This document shows, piece after piece, positions 26,659 to 36,131 of a stretch of 64,000 nucleotides of DNA; positions within the stretch are counted from its first letter, which is position 1, and each line of letters begins with the position of its first letter. The notes under the pieces are model-generated. The model did not search any database. It saw nothing but the letters and a program-made list of their open reading frames with translations, and was not told where the DNA came from. A program made the position numbers and the translations under genes. This DNA comes from Alphaproteobacteria bacterium HGW-Alphaproteobacteria-4 (lineage in GTDB: Bacteria; Pseudomonadota; Alphaproteobacteria; Rhodobacterales; Rhodobacteraceae). Location of the stretch: NCBI GenBank assembly GCA_002842855.1, contig PHEE01000025.1, positions 1-64,000 on the forward strand, given 5' to 3'.

Positions 26659-27498
26659 TCAGGCGCGCATTTGCGCAGGCGGGGCTTTCCATGGCGGCAA
26701 TATGGTGGGCGCACCGAAGTAGTAACCCTGCATGCAGTCGATACCGAGGCTTTGCAAAAAGGCAGCGTCGCGCGCATTTTCGACGGACTCTGCCACGGTG
26801 AACATGTCGAAGTGCCGCGCAATCGACATAAGCGCCTGTGTCAGCACCTGATTGTCGGCGCTGTCGGCGATGCCGCGGATGAACTGCCCGTCAATCTTGA
26901 TGATGTCGAAGTAGAACTCGCGCAGGTAGCGAAACGAGGTGTAGCCCGCGCCAAAATCGTCAAGCGCAAATGAAACGCCGCGCTGCTGCAGGTCTTGCAT
27001 GAACACTGTCACAAGGTCGGGCATGACCATGGCCGAGCTTTCGGTGATTTCGAGTATCAGCCTCTCAGCCGCGGTATCGTCCATCGCGAGGCCGCGGTTG
27101 AGCGTCTTCAGCCAGTTCGGGTAGCCAATCGAGCGCGCCGACATGTTGATTGCAAGCCGGAGGCCGGGGTCTTCGGCCAATGCGATCAGACCCATTTCCA
27201 ATGACAGGCAGTCGATCTTGCGGCCAAGCTCGGTGGTTTCAATGGTCTCGATAAAGTCCTTGGCGGGTATGATGCGCCCGGTCTCATCGAGCAGGCGTAT
27301 CAATCCCTCGTAGAACGCGGGGCGATCAGGGCGGGCGCCTTGCACGATGGGCTGAAACGCCAGCACCACATCGCGCCGATCAACCGCGCGGCGCACCAGA
27401 GACATGGTTTCACGGTCGCGTTCGGCCACGGCGTAATCAAGCGGGCTGACCAACCCTGGCTCGACCGGCTGGGCTGGCGGAAGATCGCGCTGGTGCAT
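26659..27498 (-). CDS. Stand-alone EAL-domain protein (cyclic-di-GMP phosphodiesterase candidate)
   Basis: A 279-residue cytosolic protein with no membrane segment and no GGDEF domain. The EAL signature is altered to EGL (YEGLIRL near 64), and the usual E-G-V-E loop is AESVE. The residues expected for metal and substrate binding are visible: Glu of EGL, Asn in AINMSA, Glu in EITES, Asp-Asp in [12 protein letters not shown], and Lys in IIKIDGQFI. Activity is therefore plausible but unproven; PAS or light sensing is absent. An AAGGAG site precedes the ATG. It diverges from a PAS-domain gene across about 195 bases. Confidence 0.88.
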   Translation of the reverse strand: MHQRDLPPAQPVEPGLVSPLDYAVAERDRETMSLVRRAVDRRDVVLAFQPIVQGARPDRPAFYEGLIRLLDETGRIIPAKDFIETIETTELGRKIDCLSLEMGLIALAEDPGLRLAINMSARSIGYPNWLKTLNRGLAMDDTAAERLILEITESSAMVMPDLVTVFMQDLQQRGVSFALDDFGAGYTSFRYLREFYFDIIKIDGQFIRGIADSADNQVLTQALMSIARHFDMFTVAESVENARDAAFLQSLGIDCMQGYYFGAPTILPPWKAPPAQMRA

Positions 27499-27692
27499 GG
27501 CCTACTCCTTGGTGCCTCGCCGCAATTTCGCCGCGAAGCCGCTAAGAAGGCGTAAAGGATCGCGTTTGCCTCGAATTGCAGTGATTTCGATCAGGGCGGG
27601 CAATTGCTCGACCCAGGCAACCCGCAACCGCGCATTAACACTGGCTGGCTATGTTGACCGCAAGTCGGTGCCACGAACTGCGAGGAATGGGG

Positions 27693-28937
27693 ATGAATTT
27701 GCGCACGGTTGCGCCAAGACTGGCAGTTGATCCGACTGAGGCACCGTTTGGGGTTGAAGAGGTCTTCTATTCGCGCACTGACGGACGTGGGGTGATCCGG
27801 GCTGGCAACGCGGTCTTTCAGCGTGTTTGCGGCCATGATTGGTCGGGTCTGATCGGTGCGCCGCATCGCATCATCCGCCACCCGGATACGCCGCGTGCCG
27901 TGTTCTGGATGTTGTGGCAAGCGCTAAAAGCGGGCCAGCCGATTGGCGCCTATGTCAAGAACCTTGCGCATGATGGGCGGCACTACTGGGTTTTTGCCGT
28001 GGTTCTGCCGATGCCGGATGGTTACCTTTCGGTTCGCATCAAGCCCACGAGCGCGGTTTTTGCCACGATCAAGCCGGAATATGAGGCGCTGGCCGCGCGC
28101 GAAAAGGCCGAAGCGCTGACGCCAGAGGCAGGCGCTGCGGCACTTTCAGCGCGGCTGCCTGCACTGGGGTTTGCAGATTATTCGGCATTCATGGCGCGGG
28201 CGCTGGGCGCCGAAATGGCCGCGCGCGACACCGCATTGGGGCACGCGGCAGACCCGCAGGCGGTTGCGATGGCCGGCATCGGCGACCTTTTGGCAAAGGC
28301 CATGGCTGAACAGAAGGCGCTTTCCGCAACATTCGAATCGCTGCAATCCATCCCCACCAACATGCGAATCGTCGCTTCACGCCTGGAACCGGCAGGCGGG
28401 CCGATCAGCGCAATATCGGACAACTACAAAATCGCCTCGCGCGAGATTCTCGTGCGCTTGCGGGCTTTCGCGGGGCAGCGCGGCAACTTGGGCGACTCGA
28501 TGGCCGAAACCGTTGGGCAGGGCCTGTTTTTGCTCGGTTGTGCGCGTGTGCAGGCCGAGTGTGTGCGGCAATTTCAAAACGAGTTGCCGGGTGACGCGCC
28601 GATCGACCGCACGGCCGAAATGGCATATCTGCGCACGCTCGAATCCGAATGCGCCGCGCGTGCCCGCGCCGGGCTGACCGAGGCGGCGGCGGCGGCGGCG
28701 GGGTTGGCGCGCGCCAGCCACGAGATTCGGCGCCTGATGCTGGGGCTCGATTCGATTCGGGTCATGGGCCGGGTGGAAAACGGTCGGTTGCGTGGCAACT
28801 CGGGCGGGCTGGCGGCAACGCTCGATCAACTCGACCGCTATCACGCCGACATCAAGGTGCGGCTGGAAGCGATTGCAGACTGCGCGGAGCAGATCGAGCA
28901 TGTGGCGCAGACGCAGGGCGCAAGGGCGGCCGCCTGA
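27693..28937 (+). CDS. Soluble PAS-domain sensor related to Aer-type chemoreceptors
   Basis: A 414-residue protein. The N-terminal PAS domain (about 20-130) has the Aer-like features GVIRAGNAVFQRVCGHDWSG, IRHPDTPRAVFW and KNLAHDGRHYWVFA, which in Aer bind FAD or haem. No transmembrane helix is visible, and the rest is an alanine-rich helical region (about 140-410) that does not show the usual highly conserved MCP hairpin tip. It could be a degenerate soluble receptor or a sensor that acts on the divergent EAL protein. The start at 27693 is preferred because GAGG sits 8 bases upstream; 27687 is possible. Confidence 0.75.
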   Translation: MNLRTVAPRLAVDPTEAPFGVEEVFYSRTDGRGVIRAGNAVFQRVCGHDWSGLIGAPHRIIRHPDTPRAVFWMLWQALKAGQPIGAYVKNLAHDGRHYWVFAVVLPMPDGYLSVRIKPTSAVFATIKPEYEALAAREKAEALTPEAGAAALSARLPALGFADYSAFMARALGAEMAARDTALGHAADPQAVAMAGIGDLLAKAMAEQKALSATFESLQSIPTNMRIVASRLEPAGGPISAISDNYKIASREILVRLRAFAGQRGNLGDSMAETVGQGLFLLGCARVQAECVRQFQNELPGDAPIDRTAEMAYLRTLESECAARARAGLTEAAAAAAGLARASHEIRRLMLGLDSIRVMGRVENGRLRGNSGGLAATLDQLDRYHADIKVRLEAIADCAEQIEHVAQTQGARAAA

Positions 28938-29051
28938 TTCCGCAACCGAAATCGCTGGCCAAAACGCGCGCCGGGCGTGATCGGCGCAGCCGGGCGAACA
29001 TTCCCGGTCCGCAAGGGCAGATCGCCGCTGCCGACCCGATGGCGACGCGCG

Positions 29052-29621
29052 TCAGTTAACCGGCACTGACTGGCCCTCGGTTACCAGCGCCGCAAGCAGC
29101 GCCTGCGCCTCGGCCCCGTCCCAGGCGGCATCGCCGATCATCCGCGCCACTTCGCGGCCCTCGCGGTCAAGGATCAGCGTTACCGGCAGGCCAAGAATAC
29201 CCAGTTCGCGCGCCAACTTCTGACGCTCGTCGCGCAGAATCTGTAGTTGCGTTACCCCAGCCTCGGCAAAGAACTTGTTGATTGCAGGCATCGCGTTGCG
29301 CCCGGTGGCGACCGTCAGCACCTGAAAATCGTCGCTGCCCATGGCGCCTTGCAGCCGGTCGAGCGAGGGCATTTCGATGCGGCAACTGGCGCACCATGTT
29401 GCCCAGAAATTCACCACCAGCACCTTGCCGCGCCATTCCGCCAGGCCGCGTTCGGCGCCGGTTTCATCAAGCAATACTACCTCTGGCATCGACGCGGGCG
29501 TGGCGGCGAAGTTGAGCTTTTTCATATCGCCCACGCGCAACGCGCCAAGGTCGGCAGCCAGCGCGCCTTGACCAGCGAGCGCCACGACGGCGGCAAGTAT
29601 GATGCGGCTAAGCAGGGTCAT
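29052..29621 (-). CDS. TlpA-type exported thiol-disulfide oxidoreductase
   Basis: A 189-residue protein with a signal peptide or anchor (LLSRIILAAVVALAGQGALA) and a thioredoxin fold. The active site is WATWCASCRIEMP around residues 74-86, so the redox motif is CASC rather than the usual CxPC of TlpA/ResA, and the cis-proline is in GLPVTLI near 146. It probably reduces periplasmic targets such as cytochrome c or oxidase apoproteins; the target is inferred. It diverges from the DUF2087 gene ahead of argH, with about 280 bases between. The linkage of a tlpA-type gene with argH is familiar in rhodobacteria. Confidence 0.87.
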   Translation of the reverse strand: MTLLSRIILAAVVALAGQGALAADLGALRVGDMKKLNFAATPASMPEVVLLDETGAERGLAEWRGKVLVVNFWATWCASCRIEMPSLDRLQGAMGSDDFQVLTVATGRNAMPAINKFFAEAGVTQLQILRDERQKLARELGILGLPVTLILDREGREVARMIGDAAWDGAEAQALLAALVTEGQSVPVN

Positions 29622-29900
29622 GGCGCTATCCTCAAGGTGGCGGGTGTCGCATCTTATCCACTTAGCGCTTTGTGGGTGTTCGCGAAACCCACCTCACCAA
29701 CTCGTCATTGCTGCCGGGGCTTGAGGCGGCGCGCGAATTGCGGCAGATTGCCACCGGGTCGGCAGTTCACCCAGGCGTCACCGTGCCGCAAAGGCAAGCT
29801 AAACCTGCACCTCTCGCACCGGGTCATCTGTCCCAGCGTGCCGCGTCGAAAGCCGGTGACCATCGACCCGTTATGGCCCCGGCACGCGACGAGGACCGAT
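29622..29900. other. Divergent intergenic region between the TlpA-type gene and the DUF2087 gene
   Basis: A 279-base noncoding stretch between divergent genes. It contains a short hairpin GGGTGTTCGCGAAACCC near 29675 on the plus strand and presumably promoters for both sides. I see no tRNA, no repeat and no credible small ORF; the possible frames in it lack conserved features. Confidence 0.5.
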
Positions 29901-30437
29901 ATGACACGAACTGCTTATACCTTTGAGGTTGCAGATATTTCTGCCTTGGCCAAGGCGCTGGTGCGGCAATTGGGCGAGGCGGCTGAGCCGCCCGGCCACC
30001 TTGCCATGCTCAACATGTTGGCGCGCGGCGCGGGGTGGCGCAATTTTCAGCACTTCCGCGCCAGCCAGAGTGCCGAGGCGGCGCTGGCCAAAGTTGCGCC
30101 CAGGGAAACCGCAGATTTCGCGCAAGTCACCCGCGCACTGCGCCAGTTTGACGCGCAGGGGCGGCTGATCCGCTGGCCCTCGCGCGCAAGCCAGGTCAGC
30201 CTGTGCCTCTGGCCTCTCTGGGCGCGGATTCCCGCCGATACCTCGATGACCGAGCGCGAGGTCAGCGCCCGGCTTGACGCTTGGCACCTGTTTGGCGACG
30301 CGGCGCAACTGCGCCGGTCGATGGTGGGCGCGCGGATGCTGACGCGCAAGCCCGATTGCACCGAGTATCGGCGCGTCGAACCGCGCCCGCCGCCCGAGGC
30401 GCTGGCACTGATCCGCCAGCTTGCGGCGCGCGGATAG
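29901..30437 (+). CDS. DUF2087-domain protein
   Basis: A 178-residue cytosolic protein. The C-terminal part (about 95-165) matches the DUF2087 pattern: [33 protein letters not shown] and EYRR near the end. The N-terminal part ([12 protein letters not shown]-like helix, then [13 protein letters not shown]) resembles short helical regulatory domains. The family is sometimes fused to DNA-binding or kinase domains, but function is not established. It starts at ATG 29901 and is followed 83 bases later by argH on the same strand. Confidence 0.8.
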   Translation: MTRTAYTFEVADISALAKALVRQLGEAAEPPGHLAMLNMLARGAGWRNFQHFRASQSAEAALAKVAPRETADFAQVTRALRQFDAQGRLIRWPSRASQVSLCLWPLWARIPADTSMTEREVSARLDAWHLFGDAAQLRRSMVGARMLTRKPDCTEYRRVEPRPPPEALALIRQLAARG

Positions 30438-30520
30438 GGCAAATCCGGCGCGGGCATTTGCGCGCAAGGCCCGCGCCGTGTATGGCTCGGCGCAACAGAC
30501 ATTGCGCCGGGGCCAAGCCG

Positions 30521-31921
30521 ATGACCGATTCCACCGAAACCCAGTCGAATGCCATGTGGGGCGGGCGTTTCAGCGCCGGGCCCGATGCGATCATGCAGGC
30601 GATCAACGCTTCGATCGGCTTCGACAAGCGCCTTCATGCGCAGGATATTCAGGGCAGCCGCGCGCATGCCGCCATGCTGGCCGCGCAAGGTATCATCAGT
30701 GCCGCCGACGCCGAGGCGATCCGCGCCGGGCTGCTGACCGTTCTGGCCGAGATCGAGGCGGGGTCGTTCCCGTTTCGGGTGGCGCTGGAAGACATCCACA
30801 TGAACGTCGAGGCGCGGCTGAAAGAGATTATCGGCGAGCCAGCCGGGCGGTTGCACACGGCACGCAGCCGCAACGACCAGGTGGCAACTGACTTTCGCCT
30901 CTGGGTGCGCGATCAGTGCGATGCGGCGATTTCAGGGCTTGAAGCCTTGATCCGCGCTGCGTTGGCGCAGGCCGAGGCGGGGGCCGATTGGGTGATGCCG
31001 GGCTTCACCCATCTGCAAACCGCGCAGCCGGTGACCTGGGGCCACCACATGCTTGCCTATGTCGAGATGCTGGCGCGCGACCGCAGCCGCTTTGCCGATG
31101 CCCGCGCACGGATGAACGAATGCCCGCTGGGTGCCGCGGCGCTGGCCGGCACCTCGTTCCCGATCGACCGCCATGCCACGGCGCAGGCGCTGGGGTTTGA
31201 CCGCCCGATGGCCAACAGCCTTGATGCCGTATCCGACCGCGATTTTGCGCTGGAGTTTCTGGCGGCATCGTCGATTTGCGCGATGCACCTTTCGCGGCTG
31301 GCGGAAGAGCTGGTGATCTGGTCGTCGGCGCAGTTCCGGTTCGTGGCGTTGTCGGATAAATGGTCCACCGGCTCTTCGATCATGCCGCAAAAGCGCAACC
31401 CGGATGCGGCCGAGCTGATCCGCGCCAAGATCGGCCGGATACTGGGGGCGACGGTGGCGCTGTTCACGGTGATGAAGGGGCTGCCGCTCGCTTATTCCAA
31501 GGATATGCAGGAAGACAAGGAGCAGGTCTTTGACGCCGCCGACACGCTGATGCTGGGGTTGGCGGCGATGGAGGGCATGTTGCGCGACCTCATCGTGAAC
31601 CGCGCCAGTCTGGAAGCGGCAGCTTCGAGCGGCTTTTCCACTGCCACCGATCTTGCCGATTGGCTGGTGCGCGAGGCGGGCATACCGTTCCGCGAGGCGC
31701 ACCATGCGACCGGTGCGCTGGTGGCGGTGGCCGAGGTGCGGGGGTGCGATTTGCCCGAGCTTACGCTTGCCGACATGCAGGCGGTGCACCCGGCGATTAC
31801 CGAAGGCGTTTTTGCGGTGCTTGGCGTGCACAACTCGGTCGCCTCGCGGGTCAGTTATGGCGGCACCGCGCCCATGCAGGTGCGCGCGCAGGTGGCGCGC
31901 TGGAAAGAGGTGTTGGGATGA
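30521..31921 (+). CDS. argH: Argininosuccinate lyase
   Basis: Cleaves argininosuccinate to arginine and fumarate, the last step of arginine biosynthesis. It has 466 residues. The family signature [12 protein letters not shown] lies near 285-296 with the catalytic Ser; HTARSRNDQ (about 109-117) and THLQTAQP near 162 are also present. The ATG at 30521 begins [17 protein letters not shown], the normal N-terminus. The stop TGA overlaps the ATG of a small lipoprotein gene (ATGA), starting a chain argH, lipoprotein, lipoprotein, lysA. Confidence 0.95.
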   Translation: MTDSTETQSNAMWGGRFSAGPDAIMQAINASIGFDKRLHAQDIQGSRAHAAMLAAQGIISAADAEAIRAGLLTVLAEIEAGSFPFRVALEDIHMNVEARLKEIIGEPAGRLHTARSRNDQVATDFRLWVRDQCDAAISGLEALIRAALAQAEAGADWVMPGFTHLQTAQPVTWGHHMLAYVEMLARDRSRFADARARMNECPLGAAALAGTSFPIDRHATAQALGFDRPMANSLDAVSDRDFALEFLAASSICAMHLSRLAEELVIWSSAQFRFVALSDKWSTGSSIMPQKRNPDAAELIRAKIGRILGATVALFTVMKGLPLAYSKDMQEDKEQVFDAADTLMLGLAAMEGMLRDLIVNRASLEAAASSGFSTATDLADWLVREAGIPFREAHHATGALVAVAEVRGCDLPELTLADMQAVHPAITEGVFAVLGVHNSVASRVSYGGTAPMQVRAQVARWKEVLG

Positions 31922-32070
31922 TTCGCGCGGCGGGATTTTTTGTGGCCATATTGGGTGGATGCACCGACCCGGTGTTGAGCGCACATATCAAGGCTGACGA
32001 TGCCGGGGTGCGGGTGCAACCTATGCTGACCGGCCAGATTGGTGGGCTGACGGTGGGGGTGGCGCCATGA
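31918..32070 (+). CDS. Small lipoprotein downstream of argH
   Basis: A 50-residue protein [15 protein letters not shown]..., with a lipobox ILGGC predicting lipidation at Cys15. The mature part is about 36 residues, with [10 protein letters not shown] and GLTVGVAP. The ATG overlaps the argH stop, and its TGA overlaps the next ATG, so it is translated in a chain. No function is recognised. The lipobox Ile-Leu-Gly-Gly-Cys is slightly atypical but acceptable. Confidence 0.65.
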   Translation: MIRAAGFFVAILGGCTDPVLSAHIKADDAGVRVQPMLTGQIGGLTVGVAP

Positions 32071-32195
32071 TCCGGCTTTTTCTTTTGCTCTCGCTCGCTC
32101 TGCCGCTGGCCGCCTGCGGCGTCGATGGTGCGCCCACGCCACCCGGTGCCGCCGCCGCGCTGCCTGCCGGGGTCGGCCCCGATTTCGGTCGCTGA
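32067..32195 (+). CDS. Small LptM/LppL-like lipoprotein upstream of lysA
   Basis: A 42-residue protein [18 protein letters not shown]... with a clear LAAC lipobox (Cys17) and a short mature tail CGVDGAPTPPG. The CG-x-x-G-x-x-x-P pattern directly after the lipobox is the hallmark of the YifL/LptM (LppL) family, small lipoproteins that in enterobacteria assist maturation of the LptD/LptE translocon. In pseudomonads the homolog lppL sits next to lysA, the same place as here. Assignment rests on this short motif and on position. Confidence 0.65.
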   Translation: MIRLFLLLSLALPLAACGVDGAPTPPGAAAALPAGVGPDFGR

Positions 32196-32272
32196 GCGGC
32201 CAACATGAACGGTGATCAGATGCTGCAACCTGCCCCCGTCTGCCTTTGCTTGCCGCTGCGCCGGAGGAAGTG

Positions 32273-33538
32273 ATGGATCATTTCCTTTATCATAACGGCG
32301 TTCTCCATGCCGAAGGCGTGCCGATTACTGAAATTGCGGCGGCGGTTGGCACACCGTTCTACGTCTATTCCGCCGCCACGCTGGCACGCCACTACGGGCT
32401 TTTGGCCGAGGCGCTGGCGGGGCTGCCGCATCTGATCTGCTATTCGGTCAAGGCCAATGGCAACCTTGCGGTCTTAAAGGTCCTCGGAGATCTTGGCGCT
32501 GGCATGGATGTGGTGTCGGGCGGCGAGTATCTGCGCGCGCGCGCCGCCGGTGTGCCCGGCAGCCGGATCGTGTTTTCGGGCGTTGGCAAGACCCGGGGCG
32601 AATTGCGGCTGACGCTCGAAGGTGGCATCCGCCAATTCAACGTCGAAAGCGAGCCGGAGTTGCGCGCGCTTTCCGAAATTGCCGCCGGCATGGGGCTGCG
32701 TGCGCCTGTGGCGCTGCGGGTCAACCCCGATGTGGATGCAAAGACGCACGAGAAAATCGCCACTGGCAAATCGGAAAACAAGTTTGGCATTCCGATAGCC
32801 AAGGCCCGCGCAGTCTATGCCGAGGCGGCGGCGCTGCCCGGCATCGAGGTGGTGGGGGTCGATGTGCACATCGGCAGCCAACTGACCGATCTGGCGCCGT
32901 TCCGGGCGGCGTTTGAAAAGGTGGCCGAACTGACCCGCACCTTGCGCGCCGATGGCCATGCCATAAGCCGCCTCGATCTGGGCGGTGGTTTAGGCATTCC
33001 CTACACGCGCTCGAACGAGGCGCCGCCTTTGCCGCATGATTATGGGCAGGTGATCCGCGAAACCGTGGGCAACCTTGGCTGTGAAATCGAGATTGAGCCG
33101 GGGCGGTTCATCGCAGGCAACGCCGGGTTGCTGGTGGCTTCGGTGATCTGGCTCAAGGAGGGCGAGGGGCGGCGATTCCTGATCGTCGATGCCGCGATGA
33201 ATGACCTTGCGCGGCCGTCGATGTATGGCGCGCATCACGACATCGTGCCGGTGCTCGAGGCTGCGCCGGGTTTGGAACACGGGCTTTATGATGTGGTCGG
33301 CCCGGTCTGTGAAACTGGCGACACATTTGCGCGTGCGCGCGCCTTGCCTGAAATGGGCGAGGGCGCCCTTCTCGCGTTCCGCTCGGCAGGTGCTTATGGT
33401 GCGGTGATGGCGTCAGAATACAACACGCGGCCGTTGGTGCCCGAAGTGCTGGTGCGTGGGGATCACTTCGCTGTCATCCGGGCGCGGCCGAGCTTTGACG
33501 AAATCCTCGGGCGCGATACCATCCCTGAATGGCTTTAG
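32273..33538 (+). CDS. lysA: Diaminopimelate decarboxylase
   Basis: PLP-dependent decarboxylation of meso-diaminopimelate to lysine. The 421-residue protein has the PLP lysine in YSVKANGN (Lys60), HIGSQ near 198, the glycine-rich LDLGGGLGIPY loop near 240, EPGRF near 280, and the dimer-interface active-site Cys in CETGD near 346. A GGAGGAAG ribosome site precedes ATG 32273. It is the last gene of the argH-lipoprotein-lysA group, with 77 bases after the second lipoprotein. Confidence 0.95.
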   Translation: MDHFLYHNGVLHAEGVPITEIAAAVGTPFYVYSAATLARHYGLLAEALAGLPHLICYSVKANGNLAVLKVLGDLGAGMDVVSGGEYLRARAAGVPGSRIVFSGVGKTRGELRLTLEGGIRQFNVESEPELRALSEIAAGMGLRAPVALRVNPDVDAKTHEKIATGKSENKFGIPIAKARAVYAEAAALPGIEVVGVDVHIGSQLTDLAPFRAAFEKVAELTRTLRADGHAISRLDLGGGLGIPYTRSNEAPPLPHDYGQVIRETVGNLGCEIEIEPGRFIAGNAGLLVASVIWLKEGEGRRFLIVDAAMNDLARPSMYGAHHDIVPVLEAAPGLEHGLYDVVGPVCETGDTFARARALPEMGEGALLAFRSAGAYGAVMASEYNTRPLVPEVLVRGDHFAVIRARPSFDEILGRDTIPEWL

Positions 33539-33565
33539 GGCGGGCGCGACCCGCCGGGGAGAGGC

Positions 33566-36118
33566 ATGAACACGACCCGCGGCCCTGTTGAAACGGCTTT
33601 GCGGCGGCTAAGGCTGCCGCTGGCGCTGACATGGGCGGGGTTGGCGCTGGAGCGCGGGCTTAGGGCGTTCTGGCCGCTTTTATCTTTTATCGCAGCTGGT
33701 TACGCGGCGCTATCCTTTGGTGCGGTGGGCGCGATGGCGGCGGGTGCCGTGCCGGTTGTGGGCGCGCTCGCGCTGTTCGCGGGGTTGGTGGCGTTCGGGT
33801 TCGGCGTCTGGCGATTCCGCAGACCAGCGCGCGGCGAGGCGGCGGCGCGGCTTGATGCCTCGCTTCCGGGGCGGCCGATCGCGGCGCTGAACGATTCGAT
33901 GGCGATGGGCGGTGCCGCAGCAGAGCCGCTTTGGGCGGCGCACCGGGTGCGGATGGCTGCGCACGTTGCGCTTGCGCGGGCGGTGCCGCCACGCCCGGCG
34001 CTGGCGCCGCGCGACCCTTTCGGGCTGCGGCTGATGGCGCTGGTGGCGCTGGGCATGGCGCTGGTATTTGCGCCAACGCCCCGGCTGCAAGACCTGACCG
34101 CAGCGCTGCCTGGCGGTCAGGGCGGCGCGGCGTTGGCGGCCGTGGGGCCAAGCTGGGAAGGTTGGGCAACTCCGCCGCGTTATACCGGGCGGCCCGCGCT
34201 CTATCTCAACGCGCTTGAAGGCGCGGCACTGGTTCTGCCCGAGGGCACACGGCTGACGCTTCGCCTCTACGGCGCGCCGGATGCGCTGCAGGTGGTTCAG
34301 GATGTGGGCGATCTGGCCCCCGTCGCCGAGGCAGAGGCGCCGGGCGCCATGCGGGCGATCGACTGGGCAGTTACGCGCAGCGGCAGTCTGGCAATCGAAG
34401 GGCCGGGCGGGCGCGCCTTTGTGCTGACCGTGCTGCCGGACGCTGTGCCGTTTGTGGAGCCGCTGGTGGCGGCCAGCCGCCGTGCCGATGGCAAGCTGTC
34501 GCAGCCCTACCACGCGCGCGACGATTTCGGCGTGGTGCGCGGGCAGGCGACGATTGAGCTTGATCTGGCAGAAGTGAACCGCCGATTTGGACTGGTGCCC
34601 GAGCCCGAGCCGCGTGAACCATTGGTGTTCGATTTGCCGCTGCCGATTACCGGCGGCCGCACGGATTTCAACACGGTTCTCGTCGAGGACGCAGCGCGCC
34701 ACCCGTTTGCCAACCTCCCGGTGCGGCTGACGCTCTCGGTCGAGGATGCGCGCGGGCAGGTGGGCACGGCACTGCCGCTGGCGATGGAATTGCCGGGGCG
34801 GCGGTTCTTTGACCCGCTTGCCGCAGCGTTGATCGAAATGCGGCGCGACCTGCTCTGGTCGCGGCAAAACGCGGCGCGGGTGGCGCAGGTGCTCAAGGCG
34901 GTCAGCTATGCCCCCGAAGACGCCGCGCTAAACACCCGCATCTACCTGCCGCTCAGGTTGGTAATCGGGCAGCTCGACGGCGCGTTGGTGCAGGGGCCGC
35001 TTGCGTCCGAGTTGCGCGATCAGCTCGCCGAGGCGTTGTGGCAGATGGCCGAGACGCTTGAAGATGGTGGGCTGGCTGATGCACTGGCCGCCATGCGGCG
35101 CGCGCAGGAAAGACTTTCCGAAGCGATGCGCAATGGGGCTTCGCCCGACGAGATTGCCCGGCTCATGGCCGAGCTGAAAGATGCCACTGACAAGTACATC
35201 GCCATGCTGGCCGAGCGCGGTGCGCAAGACCCACGCGATGAGTTCGCGCAGAAAAATCAGGGCCAGCAGATCACCGGCGACCAGATTCAGCAACTGATGG
35301 ACGAGATCCAGCGGCTGATGGAAGAGGGCCGGATGGCCGAGGCGCAGGAGTTGCTCGATCAGCTTTCGCGGCTGATGGAAAATCTTCAGGTAACGCAAGG
35401 TCAGGGCGGTGAAGGCATGACCCCCGGCCAACAGTCGATGCAGGACCTGAGCGAATCGCTGCGCAATCAGCGGCAGCTTTCCGACGAGCTTTTCGGGCAA
35501 ATGCAGCAGCCGGGCCAACCCGGCCAGGGCCAGCAGGGCGAGGGCCAGCAGGGCAGTGAGCCGGGGCAACAGCCGGGGCAACCGGGCCAAGGGCAGGGTG
35601 CGCTGGGCAGCGGCCCAAGCGGCGATGGTCTGCCCGATCGCCAGCGGGCGCTGCGTGAACAGCTTGAATATCAACAGCAAATGTTGCCAGGCGATGGCAC
35701 CGCCGAGGGCGATTCGGTGCAGCGGTTGCTTGATCAAGCCGGTCGGGCGATGGACGAGGCCGAGCGTGCGTTGCGCGAGGGCGACAACCCGCTCGCGCTG
35801 GACCGGCAGGCCGAGGCGATCGAGGCGCTGCGTGAGGGAATGCGCGCGTTGGGCGAAATGCTGGCGCAGAACGGGCAGAACGAAGAGCGCCAGCCCGGCC
35901 AACAGCCCGGCGACATGACGCGGCTTTTGCCGCGCGATCCGCTGGGGCGGCAGGCGGGCGACGGCGGGCAGGTGGGGACCGATGAAACCTTGCTGCGCGG
36001 CGAAGATGTATACCGGCGCGCGCGCGATCTGCTTGACGAGATTCGCAGGCGCAGCGGCGAGCGGCTACGCCCGGCGCCCGAGCTCGATTACCTGCAACGC
36101 CTGCTGGATCTGTTCTGA
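33566..36118 (+). CDS. Large TIGR02302-type membrane protein (DUF4175)
   Basis: An 850-residue protein. The N-terminal third has three hydrophobic segments (about 40-60, 63-85 and 152-170), then a beta-rich region (about 190-420), then a long helical, glutamine-rich part. Residues about 645-690 are a low-complexity G/Q/P tract built from GQQGEGQ- and PGQPGQG-like units. This order is characteristic of the alphaproteobacterial TIGR02302 family, whose role is unknown though usually proposed to be in the cell envelope. It starts 27 bases after lysA. Its stop lies in a small hairpin shared with the convergent gene. Confidence 0.88.
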   Translation: MNTTRGPVETALRRLRLPLALTWAGLALERGLRAFWPLLSFIAAGYAALSFGAVGAMAAGAVPVVGALALFAGLVAFGFGVWRFRRPARGEAAARLDASLPGRPIAALNDSMAMGGAAAEPLWAAHRVRMAAHVALARAVPPRPALAPRDPFGLRLMALVALGMALVFAPTPRLQDLTAALPGGQGGAALAAVGPSWEGWATPPRYTGRPALYLNALEGAALVLPEGTRLTLRLYGAPDALQVVQDVGDLAPVAEAEAPGAMRAIDWAVTRSGSLAIEGPGGRAFVLTVLPDAVPFVEPLVAASRRADGKLSQPYHARDDFGVVRGQATIELDLAEVNRRFGLVPEPEPREPLVFDLPLPITGGRTDFNTVLVEDAARHPFANLPVRLTLSVEDARGQVGTALPLAMELPGRRFFDPLAAALIEMRRDLLWSRQNAARVAQVLKAVSYAPEDAALNTRIYLPLRLVIGQLDGALVQGPLASELRDQLAEALWQMAETLEDGGLADALAAMRRAQERLSEAMRNGASPDEIARLMAELKDATDKYIAMLAERGAQDPRDEFAQKNQGQQITGDQIQQLMDEIQRLMEEGRMAEAQELLDQLSRLMENLQVTQGQGGEGMTPGQQSMQDLSESLRNQRQLSDELFGQMQQPGQPGQGQQGEGQQGSEPGQQPGQPGQGQGALGSGPSGDGLPDRQRALREQLEYQQQMLPGDGTAEGDSVQRLLDQAGRAMDEAERALREGDNPLALDRQAEAIEALREGMRALGEMLAQNGQNEERQPGQQPGDMTRLLPRDPLGRQAGDGGQVGTDETLLRGEDVYRRARDLLDEIRRRSGERLRPAPELDYLQRLLDLF

Positions 36119-36131
36119 GGCGCAGGCCTCA
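36116..36131. other. Short hairpin spanning the stop codons of two convergent genes
   Basis: TGAGGC (36116-36121) pairs with GCCTCA (36126-36131), with a 4-base loop. It includes the TGA of the TIGR02302 gene and the TCA (minus-strand TGA) of the zinc-ribbon gene. It has no T-tract and is probably too short to be a real terminator. Confidence 0.3.

Noticed and set aside
35490-35620. G/Q/P-rich repetitive DNA that looks like a tandem repeat array
   Set aside because: It encodes the low-complexity tract of the TIGR02302 protein in frame. Units are irregular, and it is not a CRISPR or minisatellite.
34928-35902. Minus-strand frame of 324 codons opposite the TIGR02302 gene
   Set aside because: A Leu/Ala-rich product of reversed Gln/Gly/Glu codons; not a membrane protein family despite its hydrophobicity.
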